NCBI GenBank assembly: GCA_045636945.1
Contig: JAZTYO010000023.1
Location: 22,156 to 86,155 of the forward strand
Direction: 5' to 3'
Source: UMGS172 sp045636945
GTDB taxonomy: Bacteria; Bacillota; Clostridia; Oscillospirales; Acutalibacteraceae
Length of the DNA: 64,000 bases
Below the pieces are notes generated by a model. It was not told where the DNA came from, searched no databases, and saw only the letters and a list, made by a program, of their open reading frames with translations. Positions 1-7,523 of the stretch are shown here, in pieces. The translations under genes and the position numbers were made by a program. The number at the start of each line of letters is the position of its first letter. Position 1 is the first letter of the stretch.

Positions 1-178
1 CGGTTATAAGTTTAAATGTATGGACGGAATTATAACTAATTTCCACCTGCCTGAAAGCACGTTGATTATGCTTGTAAGCGCTTTTGCAGGCTATGATCTC
101 ACAATGTCGGCCTATCGTCACGCAGTCGAAGAAAAATACCGATTCTTCTCGTTTGGCGACGCGATGCTGATTTTATAA
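1..178 (+). CDS. queA: tRNA preQ1(34) S-adenosylmethionine ribosyltransferase-isomerase, C-terminal part
   Basis: The frame is open from the left edge (first whole codon at base 2) and ends at TAA 176-178, leaving the last 58 residues. Segments such as ITNFHLPEST, LVSAFAGYD and FFSFGDAMLIL are the standard QueA carboxyl end. QueA transfers and isomerises the ribosyl group of SAM onto preQ1 in the tRNA wobble position, giving epoxyqueuosine. The tgt gene, which catalyses the preceding step of the same pathway, starts 59 bases downstream. The pair is commonly an operon in Firmicutes. Truncation here is due only to the window edge. Confidence 0.93.
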   Translation, partial: GYKFKCMDGIITNFHLPESTLIMLVSAFAGYDLTMSAYRHAVEEKYRFFSFGDAMLIL

Positions 179-237
179 TTGTAGTGGACGGCTTCCTCAA
201 CGTCGCATTTGTTTATTTTTGTTTAAAGGATGTTTAT

Positions 238-1371
238 ATGTTTAAGGTTTTGAAAAAAGAAGGAACAGCACGCAGAGGTGTGTTTGAAACGGTACACGGT
301 ACCGTGCAGACTCCTGCATTTATGAACGTTGCTACCTGTGCCGCAATAAAAGGTGGTGTTTCGGCCTTCGATATGGCTGACGACCTGCACACTCAGGTTA
401 TGCTTTGCAACACCTATCATCTGCATTTGCGACCCAGTGACGAGCTTATCAAACGTTTTGGCGGTTTGCATAAGTTTACGGGTTGGCAAGGTCCAATCCT
501 TACCGATAGCGGCGGATTTCAGGTGTTCTCTTTGGCATCGCTTCGCAAAATAACCGAAGAGGGTGTCAACTTCAACTCGCATATTGACGGGCAGAAGATT
601 TTTATGGGACCCGAGGAAAGTATGAAAATACAGTCTAATCTGGGCTCCACAATAGCTATGGCTTTTGACGAATGCGTTGAAAATCCTGCAACGCACGAAT
701 ATTCCAAGCAATCGTGCGCAAGAACTACCCGTTGGCTCAAGCGTTGCAAAATCAAGATGGACGAGCTTAACAAAAGAGATGATACCGTCAACCCTAATCA
801 ACTTTTGTTCGGTATAAATCAGGGTTGTACCTTTGATGACCTACGAGTTGAACACATGAAGCAGATTGCCGACCTTGATTTGGACGGTTATGCTATCGGC
901 GGTCTTGCGGTTGGTGAACCTGCCGAGGTTATGTATCATATCATCGAACAGGTTGAACCTTATATGCCAAGTGACAAAATACGTTATCTTATGGGTGTTG
1001 GCACTCCTGCTAATATTTTGGAGGCGGTTGAACGAGGAGTAGACCTTTTTGACTGCGTTATGCCAAGCCGAAATGCACGCCACGGACATTTGTTTACTTG
1101 GGAAGGTATAAGAAACCTTAACAATGAGAAATATAAGGATGACCACGACCCTATTGAGGTTGGTTGTCAGTGTCCGACCTGCCGTAGGCACTCACGTGCT
1201 TACGTTCGACATTTGCTAAAAGCAGGGGAGATGCTTGGACAAAGACTTTGTGTTCAGCATAACCTTTATTTCTACAACACTATGATGGAAAAAATCAGAG
1301 AAAACCTTGACAACGGCACCTTTACACAGTTTAAAAACGATGTAATTTTAAAAATTGCAACAAGAATATAA
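238..1371 (+). CDS. tgt: Queuine/preQ1 tRNA-guanine transglycosylase
   Basis: The 377-residue protein exchanges the wobble guanine of GUN-anticodon tRNAs for preQ1, feeding QueA. Visible hallmarks are DSGGFQVF in the substrate pocket, GGLAVGEP, the FDCVMPSRNARHG segment that carries the catalytic aspartate, and a C-terminal zinc site (CQCPTC followed by RRHSRAYVRHL). The length fits bacterial Tgt. The frame is open upstream to a GTG at 184, but ATG 238 is chosen because AAAGGA at 225-230 sits seven bases before it and MFKVLKKEG is the usual family start. It is probably cotranscribed with queA. Confidence 0.97.
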   Translation: MFKVLKKEGTARRGVFETVHGTVQTPAFMNVATCAAIKGGVSAFDMADDLHTQVMLCNTYHLHLRPSDELIKRFGGLHKFTGWQGPILTDSGGFQVFSLASLRKITEEGVNFNSHIDGQKIFMGPEESMKIQSNLGSTIAMAFDECVENPATHEYSKQSCARTTRWLKRCKIKMDELNKRDDTVNPNQLLFGINQGCTFDDLRVEHMKQIADLDLDGYAIGGLAVGEPAEVMYHIIEQVEPYMPSDKIRYLMGVGTPANILEAVERGVDLFDCVMPSRNARHGHLFTWEGIRNLNNEKYKDDHDPIEVGCQCPTCRRHSRAYVRHLLKAGEMLGQRLCVQHNLYFYNTMMEKIRENLDNGTFTQFKNDVILKIATRI

Positions 1372-1379
1372 AATTCTTC

Positions 1380-1408
1380 TTGCTTTTTGAAACTTTATGT
1401 AGTATGAT
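1380..1408 (+). promoter_or_regulatory. Putative sigma-A promoter for yajC
   Basis: TTGCTT at 1380-1385 and TATGAT at 1403-1408 are separated by 17 bases. The site lies between tgt and yajC, 33 bases before the yajC start. The -35 is weak, so yajC may also be transcribed from the queA-tgt promoter. Confidence 0.4.
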
Positions 1409-1440
1409 ATCAACATAATTACTTTGGAGGTAAAAAACTA

Positions 1441-1719
1441 ATGGGCGGATTATCAATGATATTGATGCTTGTTATCTTCGGCGGTATGATTTTCTTTATG
1501 AACCGTTCGAACAAAAAGAAGCAGAAAAAAGAACAGGAACAGAGAGATAACGTTCAGGTTGGCGACGAGATTGTTACCATAGGTGGATTTGTAGTAAGAG
1601 TAATTTCCATTAAAGAGGATCATTTTATTGTTGAGTCTCCTGCAGACCACTCTAAGATGAAGCTTATGAAATGGGCTCTTTCTTCTAACAACACCGTACA
1701 CGACGCTCCTGCTAAATAA
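1441..1719 (+). CDS. yajC: Preprotein translocase subunit YajC
   Basis: The 92-residue protein has one N-terminal membrane helix (about residues 2-20, MILMLVIFGGMIFFM), a basic KKKQKKEQEQR stretch, and the YajC core VGDEIVTIGGFVVRV. YajC associates with SecDF at the membrane and assists Sec-dependent export. The start ATG 1441 has GGAGG about eleven bases upstream (TTTGGAGGTAAAAAACTA). It lies next to tgt, an arrangement conserved in many bacteria. secD and secF are not in the window. Confidence 0.93.
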   Translation: MGGLSMILMLVIFGGMIFFMNRSNKKKQKKEQEQRDNVQVGDEIVTIGGFVVRVISIKEDHFIVESPADHSKMKLMKWALSSNNTVHDAPAK

Positions 1720-1733
1720 GTTATATTTTCTCT

Positions 1734-1770
1734 CACCGCTTCGTATATTTTTACGAGGCGGTGTTGTTTT
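1734..1770 (+). promoter_or_regulatory. Hairpin carrying the ribosome site of the next gene (terminator-like)
   Basis: The arms CACCGCTTCGTA (1734-1745) and TACGAGGCGGTG (1752-1763) form 12 pairs with one G-U, around a 6-base loop. The run TTGTTTT (1764-1770) follows, then the ATG at 1771. The GAGGCGG at 1755-1761 is the only ribosome site for that ATG and lies inside the 3' arm. The structure could terminate yajC transcripts, control translation of the next gene, or both. Confidence 0.6.
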
Positions 1771-2178
1771 ATGAAAAACAATTTTAACGGTAATAAAAAG
1801 TCACAAGGTTTATCAGCAATTCTTTGGGGAGTAGTTTGGGGTGCGTTAACGTTACTTTTATTGACGTTATTGTTTGCCTTAATAATGTCGATAGCCGAAA
1901 TGAGTTCTTCGGTTGGCAAGGTTTTTTCAATTTTGATTTTGGCGGTTTGCTCATTTGTAAGCGGTTGTATCGGCTCTAAAAAAGCAGAAGAAAAACGGTT
2001 GATACTCGGATTTACCTCGGGTGTTCTGATGTATTTTATCGTTGCTGTGATTTCTATGGCTGTATCTCAGAATACTGTTACGGCAACATTTCTACTGAGG
2101 TTACTTATATGTGCTGTATCATCAGGTGTAGGTGCTGTGTTCGTAACTTTAAAGAAGTCTAATAAAAAATATATATGA
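1771..2178 (+). CDS. TIGR04086-type integral membrane protein
   Basis: The 135-residue protein has four predicted membrane helices, roughly at residues 14-42, 47-66, 77-98 and 105-127, with short basic ends (KKAEEKR, KKSNKKYI). Glycine-rich helices and a position immediately after yajC fit the TIGR04086 family, which is known mainly from Firmicutes beside yajC. No function is established for the family. The neighbourhood suggests a link to membrane or export housekeeping, but that is inference. Its ribosome site is buried in the hairpin at 1734-1763. Confidence 0.75.
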   Translation: MKNNFNGNKKSQGLSAILWGVVWGALTLLLLTLLFALIMSIAEMSSSVGKVFSILILAVCSFVSGCIGSKKAEEKRLILGFTSGVLMYFIVAVISMAVSQNTVTATFLLRLLICAVSSGVGAVFVTLKKSNKKYI

Positions 2179-2240
2179 TATTGATTTGTTACAACAATGA
2201 TGTTAAAATATAAGTGTAATTTTGTGTGCAGAGGATGTTT

Positions 2241-2682
2241 ATGTTTAAATAATTTGAAGCAAAAGCTGAACAGATTATTTTTCAGATGACCTTAAAAGAA
2301 AAGGTCGGACAGTTGAATCAGATAACTATTACATCTTTTAAAGATGGTTTCGAGTTTTTGAAAAGTTTATCCGTGAGGGTAATGTTGGCTCGATTATACT
2401 CGCTTCTTCGGCAACAGCAGGTAATAACCCTCAGTGTCACGTTAATATGGAGTTTTATAATGAATTGCAAAAGATAGCAGTTGAAGAAATCCGAATGAAA
2501 ATTCCTATGATTTACGGCCGCGACGTTATCCACGGACACAGAACTGTTTATCCGTTACCGTTGGCTTCGGCAGCTGCTTTTAATGATGAAAAGGGTGAAT
2601 ATATTGTTGAAGCAGGGAGTTTTACGTTTTTGTCGGTGAAAACTGCCTGACCAAAAATCAGATAACCATTAAGGTTAAATGA
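2241..2682 (+). pseudogene. Relic of a GH3 beta-glucosidase with internal deletion
   Basis: Read across frames, the stretch encodes both ends of a family 3 glycoside hydrolase. The N-terminal part has MTLKEKVGQLNQ, FIREGNVGSIILAS, ELQKIAVEE, IPMIYGRDVIHG and VYPLPLASAAAF. The C-terminal part has GEYIVEAGSFTF then FVGENCLTKNQ and a natural stop at 2680-2682. The two parts join at about 2584, so the catalytic centre and some 600 residues are gone. Further lesions are TAA at codon 4 (2250-2252), a frameshift near 2345 and another near 2630. An upstream TTGTTA (2187-2192) N16 TATAAG (2209-2214) may be the old promoter. No functional enzyme can come from it. Confidence 0.85.
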
Positions 2683-2727
2683 GATATTTTTCATTAAGTA
2701 TTTTCATAATATATCTCGGGTGAGATT

Positions 2728-3447
2728 ATGCTGAAAAGATTTTTGATTGGCGTTTTGTGCGTATGCTTTGTAGTCGCATGTTGCTTTTTTGTTGCTGATG
2801 AGGGTTATGTTATTCGAGGGTTGCTTTCAAACACCAATAATGATGCTGCTAAAACAATAATCATCGATGCAGGCCACGGCGGGTTTGACGGTGGTGCTGT
2901 GGCAAGCGACGGTACGATTGAAAAGGACTTGAATCTTTCCATTGCACTTAAACTTGATGCAGTTTTGAGAAGTATGGGGTATAAGACGGTTTTGGTCAGA
3001 AATTCCGATACTGCAACCAACGACCCTGCCGATGGTGAAAAAGCTAAGGTAAGCGATATAAAGAACCGTTTGAAATTGATGGATAAATATCCAAACAGTG
3101 TGTTCGTCAGCGTACATATGAACAAATATTCCACAACTCAGCCCCACGGTGCACAGGTGTTTTATTCGAAGTCCTTAGGCTCCGAAAAACTTGCAGAATC
3201 GTTGCAAAATTCGGTTGCAACACACGTTCAGACCGATAACAAACGCGTGATAAAGCCAACCACCAAGGATATTTATCTTTTAAGTCACGCAACGGTGCCT
3301 TCGGTTATTGTTGAATGTGGATTTTTAAGTAATCCGAATGACTTGAATAATCTTAAGTTACAGGATTATCAGTTAAAACTTGCTGTAGCGTTGACATACG
3401 GCATAATTGATTATATAAAATCAGACGTTGAAATAGGAGAGTCGTAA
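2728..3447 (+). CDS. cwlD: N-acetylmuramoyl-L-alanine amidase, CwlD type
   Basis: This 239-residue Amidase_3 protein has an N-terminal signal-anchor (about residues 4-24) and the zinc amidase motifs DAGHGGFDGG (His), EKDLNLS (Glu), VSVHMN (His) and the catalytic-glutamate block VIVECGFLSN. The enzyme removes the stem peptide from muramic acid. CwlD members make the muramic-delta-lactam of spore cortex, which suits a genome with spoIVA and spoVM. The assignment as cwlD rather than a vegetative amidase rests on size, single-domain form and spore context. GGGTGAG at 2717-2723 precedes ATG 2728. radA follows after one base, implying cotranscription. Confidence 0.8.
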   Translation: MLKRFLIGVLCVCFVVACCFFVADEGYVIRGLLSNTNNDAAKTIIIDAGHGGFDGGAVASDGTIEKDLNLSIALKLDAVLRSMGYKTVLVRNSDTATNDPADGEKAKVSDIKNRLKLMDKYPNSVFVSVHMNKYSTTQPHGAQVFYSKSLGSEKLAESLQNSVATHVQTDNKRVIKPTTKDIYLLSHATVPSVIVECGFLSNPNDLNNLKLQDYQLKLAVALTYGIIDYIKSDVEIGES

Positions 3448-3448
3448 A

Positions 3449-4810
3449 ATGGCAAAATTGAAGACATCGTTTGTCTGTTCTTCTTGCGGATATTCGTCGC
3501 CTAAATGGTCGGGTCAGTGTCCTTCTTGTAGGGAATGGAACACGATGAATGAAGAAATTGAAACCAAAAGCAGTTCATCACCATCGTCAACCTTCAAAAC
3601 AAAATTATCTTTTAACGTTTCTTCGGTGGCTGATATCAGCACAAGCGATGAACTGCGATATAATACGGGAATAGGGGAGCTTGACCGCGTTTTGGGCGGT
3701 GGTTTGGTTAAGGGCTCGGTTGTTCTCCTTTCGGGTGACCCCGGTATCGGAAAATCAACTCTTTTGATGCAGGCCTGCGGTACGTTTTCAAATGATAAAG
3801 CTGTTTTGTATGTATCGGGTGAGGAATCGGCAAAGCAGTTAAAACTGCGAGCAGAAAGGCTTGGTGTAAACTCCGATAAACTGTTTATTATGACCGAAAC
3901 CGATGTTGAAACGGTTTGTGAGTACATTAAAAGTCAAAAACCCGAGGTTGTTATGATTGACTCGATTCAGACTATGAACCACGCTGAAATTCAGTCGTCA
4001 CCGGGTAGCGTTACTCAGGTTAGAGAATGTACCAACCAGCTTTTGAGAACAGGAAAATCACTTGATATTCCGATAATTATTGTTGGTCACGTTAATAAGG
4101 ACGGTGCCATTGCAGGTCCTAAGGTCATGGAGCATATCGTTGATGCCGTTCTGTATTTCGAGGGTGAGCGTAACTACTCTTACCGTATACTGCGTGCAGT
4201 TAAAAACCGTTTTGGTTCAACCAATGAGATTGGCGTTTTTGAGATGAATGACATTGGTCTTTCTGAGGTTGAAAATCCTTCGGCAGCACTGCTTTCAGAA
4301 CGTAATACCAACGTTTCTGGTAACTGTATCTCCTGCGTTATGGAGGGCTCAAGACCGATTTTGGCCGAGGTTCAGAGCCTTGTGTGTGCTTCGGGCTTTG
4401 GCAATGCCCGCAGAATGGCAACAGGCTTTGATTTTAACCGAATGAGCCTTATTCTTGCTGTTTTGGAAAAGCGTTTCGGTTACAGATTCTCGGTTATGGA
4501 TACCTACCTTAATATTGTAGGTGGCTTAAAATTGGACGAGCCTGCCGCCGACCTTTCGGTTGCTTTGGCACTCGTTTCAGGAATTACTGATAAACCTGTG
4601 CCTGACGATGCTGTGGCAATAGGGGAGATTGGACTTTCGGGAGAGGTAAGGTCGGTATCACGTATTGGTGCAAGGATTTCCGAGGCTGCAAGACTTGGAT
4701 TTTCAAAATGTATAGTACCTCGTTCCTGCCTTAAACAGATAAAAACCAAGGTGGATATTGAGGTTATCGGTGTTAGAAACCTACATGAGGCTATCGCAAA
4801 CGTGTTTTAA
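3449..4810 (+). CDS. radA: DNA repair protein RadA
   Basis: The 453-residue protein contains, in order, a four-cysteine zinc finger (CSSCGYSSPKWSGQCPSC, residues about 10-28), a RecA-like ATPase with Walker A GDPGIGKST, the RadA-specific KNRFGSTNEIGVFEM block, and a C-terminal Lon-protease-like domain (LNIVGGLKL, IGEIGLSGEVR). RadA (Sms) is a DnaB-type helicase that promotes branch migration during recombination and repair. The length is typical. It begins one base after the cwlD stop; the ribosome site GGAGAG lies within the cwlD end. Confidence 0.97.
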   Translation: MAKLKTSFVCSSCGYSSPKWSGQCPSCREWNTMNEEIETKSSSSPSSTFKTKLSFNVSSVADISTSDELRYNTGIGELDRVLGGGLVKGSVVLLSGDPGIGKSTLLMQACGTFSNDKAVLYVSGEESAKQLKLRAERLGVNSDKLFIMTETDVETVCEYIKSQKPEVVMIDSIQTMNHAEIQSSPGSVTQVRECTNQLLRTGKSLDIPIIIVGHVNKDGAIAGPKVMEHIVDAVLYFEGERNYSYRILRAVKNRFGSTNEIGVFEMNDIGLSEVENPSAALLSERNTNVSGNCISCVMEGSRPILAEVQSLVCASGFGNARRMATGFDFNRMSLILAVLEKRFGYRFSVMDTYLNIVGGLKLDEPAADLSVALALVSGITDKPVPDDAVAIGEIGLSGEVRSVSRIGARISEAARLGFSKCIVPRSCLKQIKTKVDIEVIGVRNLHEAIANVF

Positions 4811-4829
4811 TCGATTGATATTGACAATA

Positions 4830-4849
4830 ATTTGTGTAAATATACAAAT
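4830..4849 (+). promoter_or_regulatory. Candidate operator palindrome
   Basis: ATTTGTGTA, AA, TATACAAAT forms a 20-bp near-perfect palindrome (one mismatched pair) ending 13 bases before the -35 of the transporter promoter. Its size and place suit a repressor or activator site for amino-acid uptake. The binding protein cannot be named from the sequence. Confidence 0.35.
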
Positions 4850-4862
4850 ATTTAAAAAACAC

Positions 4863-4891
4863 TTGCATTTTTATTCATTGGGTGTTATACT
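4863..4891 (+). promoter_or_regulatory. Sigma-A promoter of amino-acid transporter
   Basis: TTGCAT (4863-4868) and TATACT (4886-4891) are separated by 17 bases. They lie 44 bases before the binding-protein start and just after radA. Confidence 0.7.
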
Positions 4892-4935
4892 CTTTATACT
4901 AAAATGGTTGTTTAACCAAATGGAGGTAAATAAAA

Positions 4936-5760
4936 ATGAAAAAGATTATTTCTTTAATTCTCGCTGTTGCAATGTTGTTTGCGGTTTGCGCACTCGCAGC
5001 TTGCGGTGGCAACGAAGATGACAACAAGAACAACAGCACTCCCGCTTCTCAGACTGCTTCTACTGAAGAGAAGGTTGAGATTACAACCGTAACTCCCGGC
5101 AAGCTCACTATGGCTACTAACGCTTATTTCCAGCCCTATGAGTATTACGAGGGTGACAAGATCATCGGTATCGATGCAGAAATTGCTGAAGCTATCGCAA
5201 AGAAGCTCGGTCTTGAGCTTGTTATCAGCGATATGGCTTTCGATTCCATCATCACCGCTGTTAATCAGGGCTCTGCAGACTTCGGTCTTGCAGGTATGAC
5301 CGTTACCAAGGACAGACTTAAAGAGGTTGATTTTTCTATCAGCTACGCAAAGGGCGTTCAGTCCATCATCGTTAAGGAAGGCTCCAAGATTACTTCTTAT
5401 GACGACCTTGCAGCAGATGGCGCAACCTATAAGATTGGTGTTCAGCTTGGCACTACCGGTGACATCTATGCTTCTGACGAGTTCGGTGACAGAGTTAACA
5501 CCTTCACTACCGGTAACGAGGCTGTAAACGCTCTTATCGGCGGCGACGTTGATTGTGTTATCATTGATAACGAGCCTGCTAAGGCTTTCGTAGCTAACAA
5601 CCAGGGTCTTAAGATTCTTGAGACTGCTTACGCTGACGAGGACTATGCTGCTTGCATCAAGAAGGGCAACACTGCTCTTAAGAAGGCTATCGACGATGCT
5701 ATCGTTGCACTTATTGCTGACGGCACCATCAAGTCTATTGTTGACAAGTACATCAAGTAA
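4936..5760 (+). CDS. Polar amino-acid ABC transporter, substrate-binding lipoprotein
   Basis: The 274-residue protein starts with a lipoprotein signal (MKKIISLILAV, lipobox LAAC with lipidated Cys near 24), then an acidic/Ser-Thr linker and an SBP_bac_3 fold. Typical blocks are GKLTMATNAYFQPYEY, GIDAEIAEAIAKKLG, SADFGLAGMTVTKDR and IIDNEPAKAFV. It should capture an amino acid outside the membrane and hand it to the permease and ATPase encoded downstream. Codon use is strongly biased (many GCT, CTT, AAG), which suggests high expression. A strong terminator follows, so the permease genes likely receive read-through or separate transcripts. The exact substrate is unknown. Confidence 0.93.
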   Translation: MKKIISLILAVAMLFAVCALAACGGNEDDNKNNSTPASQTASTEEKVEITTVTPGKLTMATNAYFQPYEYYEGDKIIGIDAEIAEAIAKKLGLELVISDMAFDSIITAVNQGSADFGLAGMTVTKDRLKEVDFSISYAKGVQSIIVKEGSKITSYDDLAADGATYKIGVQLGTTGDIYASDEFGDRVNTFTTGNEAVNALIGGDVDCVIIDNEPAKAFVANNQGLKILETAYADEDYAACIKKGNTALKKAIDDAIVALIADGTIKSIVDKYIK

Positions 5761-5801
5761 TCTCAGTAATATTTACTGACATTGTAATCATTGTTGTGAA
5801 A

Positions 5802-5828
5802 CAGGAATGAGCAATCATTCCTGTTTTT
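5802..5828 (+). terminator. Rho-independent terminator after the binding protein
   Basis: CAGGAATGA (5802-5810), GCAA loop, TCATTCCTG (5815-5823), then TTTTT. The 9-bp perfect stem plus T-run is a strong terminator. It gives excess binding protein over the downstream permease and ATPase. Confidence 0.88.
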
Positions 5829-5835
5829 ACACTTT

Positions 5836-6109
5836 AGCCAAAAGCATTTAAGCTTGAACCAGCCTTAAACGGCGGATTTAAGGTATCTTTTGGCTCTTTG
5901 TCGCACATAAGCGACAGCTTTATGTGCTCCGCATCACCAAAATCTATTCATAAAACCGCACGTTTAAGGTCGGAGAATTTTGTAACAAGAGTATTTTTGA
6001 TGGTCGAGGCACAAAACGCAGTAAATCCTAACGGATTTACGAGTATTTTAACAAAGCCACAGCAGAAAATACTTGTTCCAAATTTGATTCAAGTTTAAAC
6101 GCTTTGGCT
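5836..6109. repeat. MITE-like or hairpin element with terminal inverted repeats
   Basis: The left end 5836-5862 (AGCCAAAAGCATTTAAGCTT...) and the right end 6083-6109 are inverted copies, matching at about 23 of 26 positions with one gap. Inside are CACATAAGC/GCTTTATGTG near 5906-5927 and the perfect hairpin GTAAATCC TAAC GGATTTAC (6021-6040), which caps a longer imperfect fold from about 5981 to 6080. The only open frame (5898-6098, 66 codons) lacks a ribosome site and resembles nothing known. The region separates genes of one transporter. A non-autonomous mobile element or repetitive RNA-folding element is the best reading. Confidence 0.6.
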
Positions 6110-6122
6110 ATGGAGAAGTGTA

Positions 6123-7523
6123 ATGAAAAAGTCTTTTAAAAAAAAGAAAATCATTGCTTTATGTGTTGCGCTTGTTTTGGTTTTGGCCTTAGCCGCAACA
6201 ATAGTCATCAGTTTTATTCCTCAACGTGTGTCACGTGAAATCTCTGCTGATGAGGCTCAAAAGATTATAAGCAGCACCATCAAAGAGTTACCTCGTGATA
6301 CTCTTGGCATTGCTATGCAGAAAACTGCCGACAGCCTTGATTTAACGGTAAACAGTGTTGAGTTTGGCTCTAATAAGGACGTTATTGTAGATTGTTCTTA
6401 CAACGTTATTGATATCAAGACTCTGTATAATACATACAAGGCAGAAATGTTCAATAAGGTTTGTCAGCAGTATTTCGACGATGCTGAAAGCGGTAATATG
6501 AGCAATGCAACTGCTTTGTCAATATCGCTTTTCACCGACGTTAACGAGTATATTTCAAATACAACCGAAATCAGTGGTAACGTTGTTGTTAAGATTTATG
6601 AAACAACTCAAGGACATTATACCGTATATTTGAGTGATGAAACTGTTAACGCTCTGACCGGCGGCGGTTTTGATGTTTTGACCGACATCAAGGGTGTTAC
6701 CAAGGTTGAGTACAACGGCATTGACGTTGATATTACCAACAACAATACCATCCGTACTTCCATTGAATATCTATTTGGTTTTGACAATTACAGCTCTACC
6801 GAGCCTTCAACCGGTAATGCTGTTCGCAGATGGTGTGTTGATTTCGCTGATGAGTTCGACCGCAACTTTATTCAGGATGACCATTGGATATACCTTGTTC
6901 AGGGCTTAGGAACAACCCTTGCCATTACCTGCCTTGCAGGGGTTATGGGTATTGTTCTCGGATTCTTGGTTGCTATCATTCGTTGTACCAATGAAACAAC
7001 CGGCAAATTCTATATCGTTGACCGAATCTGCCGTTTGTATCTGACGGTTGTCCGCGGAACACCTGTAATGGTACAGTTGCTGATTATATACTTTGTAATA
7101 TTGTTGCCGATAGGTTTGCCCAAGTTTGTATCGGCGGTACTATGCTTCGGTCTTAATAGCGGTGCTTATGTTGCCGAAATCGTCCGTGGCGGTATTATGT
7201 CGGTTGATAAGGGTCAGATGGAGGCAGGTAGAAGCCTTGGCTTTAACTATGCACAGTCAATGGTTCATTTCATTGTACCGCAGGCCTTTAAGGCTGTTTT
7301 GCCGTCACTTGCCAACGAATTTATCACACTGCTCAAAGAGTCCTCGGTTGCTTTCTATATCGGTGTTGCCGACCTTACTCAGGGTGGTTTGAAGATTCGT
7401 TCTTTGACCTACAGTAACTTTATGCCTTTGATTGCAGTAGCGATGGTTTATCTTGCAATTGTGCTTATTTTGACCAAGTTGGTTAGCCTGCTTGAGAGGA
7501 GGTTGAGGAAGAGTGACCACTGA
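6123..7523 (+). CDS. Amino-acid ABC transporter permease with N-terminal extracytoplasmic domain
   Basis: The 466-residue protein has two parts. Residues 1-230 hold one membrane helix (about 10-30) and a roughly 190-residue outside domain I do not recognise. Residues 255-466 are a His/Glu/Gln/Arg-type permease with WIYLVQGLGTTLAIT, VVRGTPVMVQLL, the ATPase-contact EAA loop GGIMSVDKGQMEAGRSLG, and a C-terminal LLERRLRK. The family is normally about 220 residues, so the protein is twice the usual size. ATG 6123 lies just after the inverted-repeat element. It overlaps the ATPase gene by 11 bases, so the two are translationally coupled. Confidence 0.88.
   Translation: MKKSFKKKKIIALCVALVLVLALAATIVISFIPQRVSREISADEAQKIISSTIKELPRDTLGIAMQKTADSLDLTVNSVEFGSNKDVIVDCSYNVIDIKTLYNTYKAEMFNKVCQQYFDDAESGNMSNATALSISLFTDVNEYISNTTEISGNVVVKIYETTQGHYTVYLSDETVNALTGGGFDVLTDIKGVTKVEYNGIDVDITNNNTIRTSIEYLFGFDNYSSTEPSTGNAVRRWCVDFADEFDRNFIQDDHWIYLVQGLGTTLAITCLAGVMGIVLGFLVAIIRCTNETTGKFYIVDRICRLYLTVVRGTPVMVQLLIIYFVILLPIGLPKFVSAVLCFGLNSGAYVAEIVRGGIMSVDKGQMEAGRSLGFNYAQSMVHFIVPQAFKAVLPSLANEFITLLKESSVAFYIGVADLTQGGLKIRSLTYSNFMPLIAVAMVYLAIVLILTKLVSLLERRLRKSDH

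Noticed and set aside
184..237. Extra N-terminal 18 residues of Tgt from GTG 184
   Set aside because: No ribosome site before 184, the residues are unlike the family, and a good site precedes ATG 238.
2681..2717. Sigma-E-type promoter before cwlD (ATATT near 2684, CATAATAT at 2705)
   Set aside because: The gap is 16 bases, longer than sigma-E promoters normally allow, and the region is simply AT-rich.
5898..6098. A 66-codon plus-strand frame in the transporter gap
   Set aside because: It has no ribosome site and lies within the inverted-repeat element, whose palindromic structure explains the sequence better than coding.
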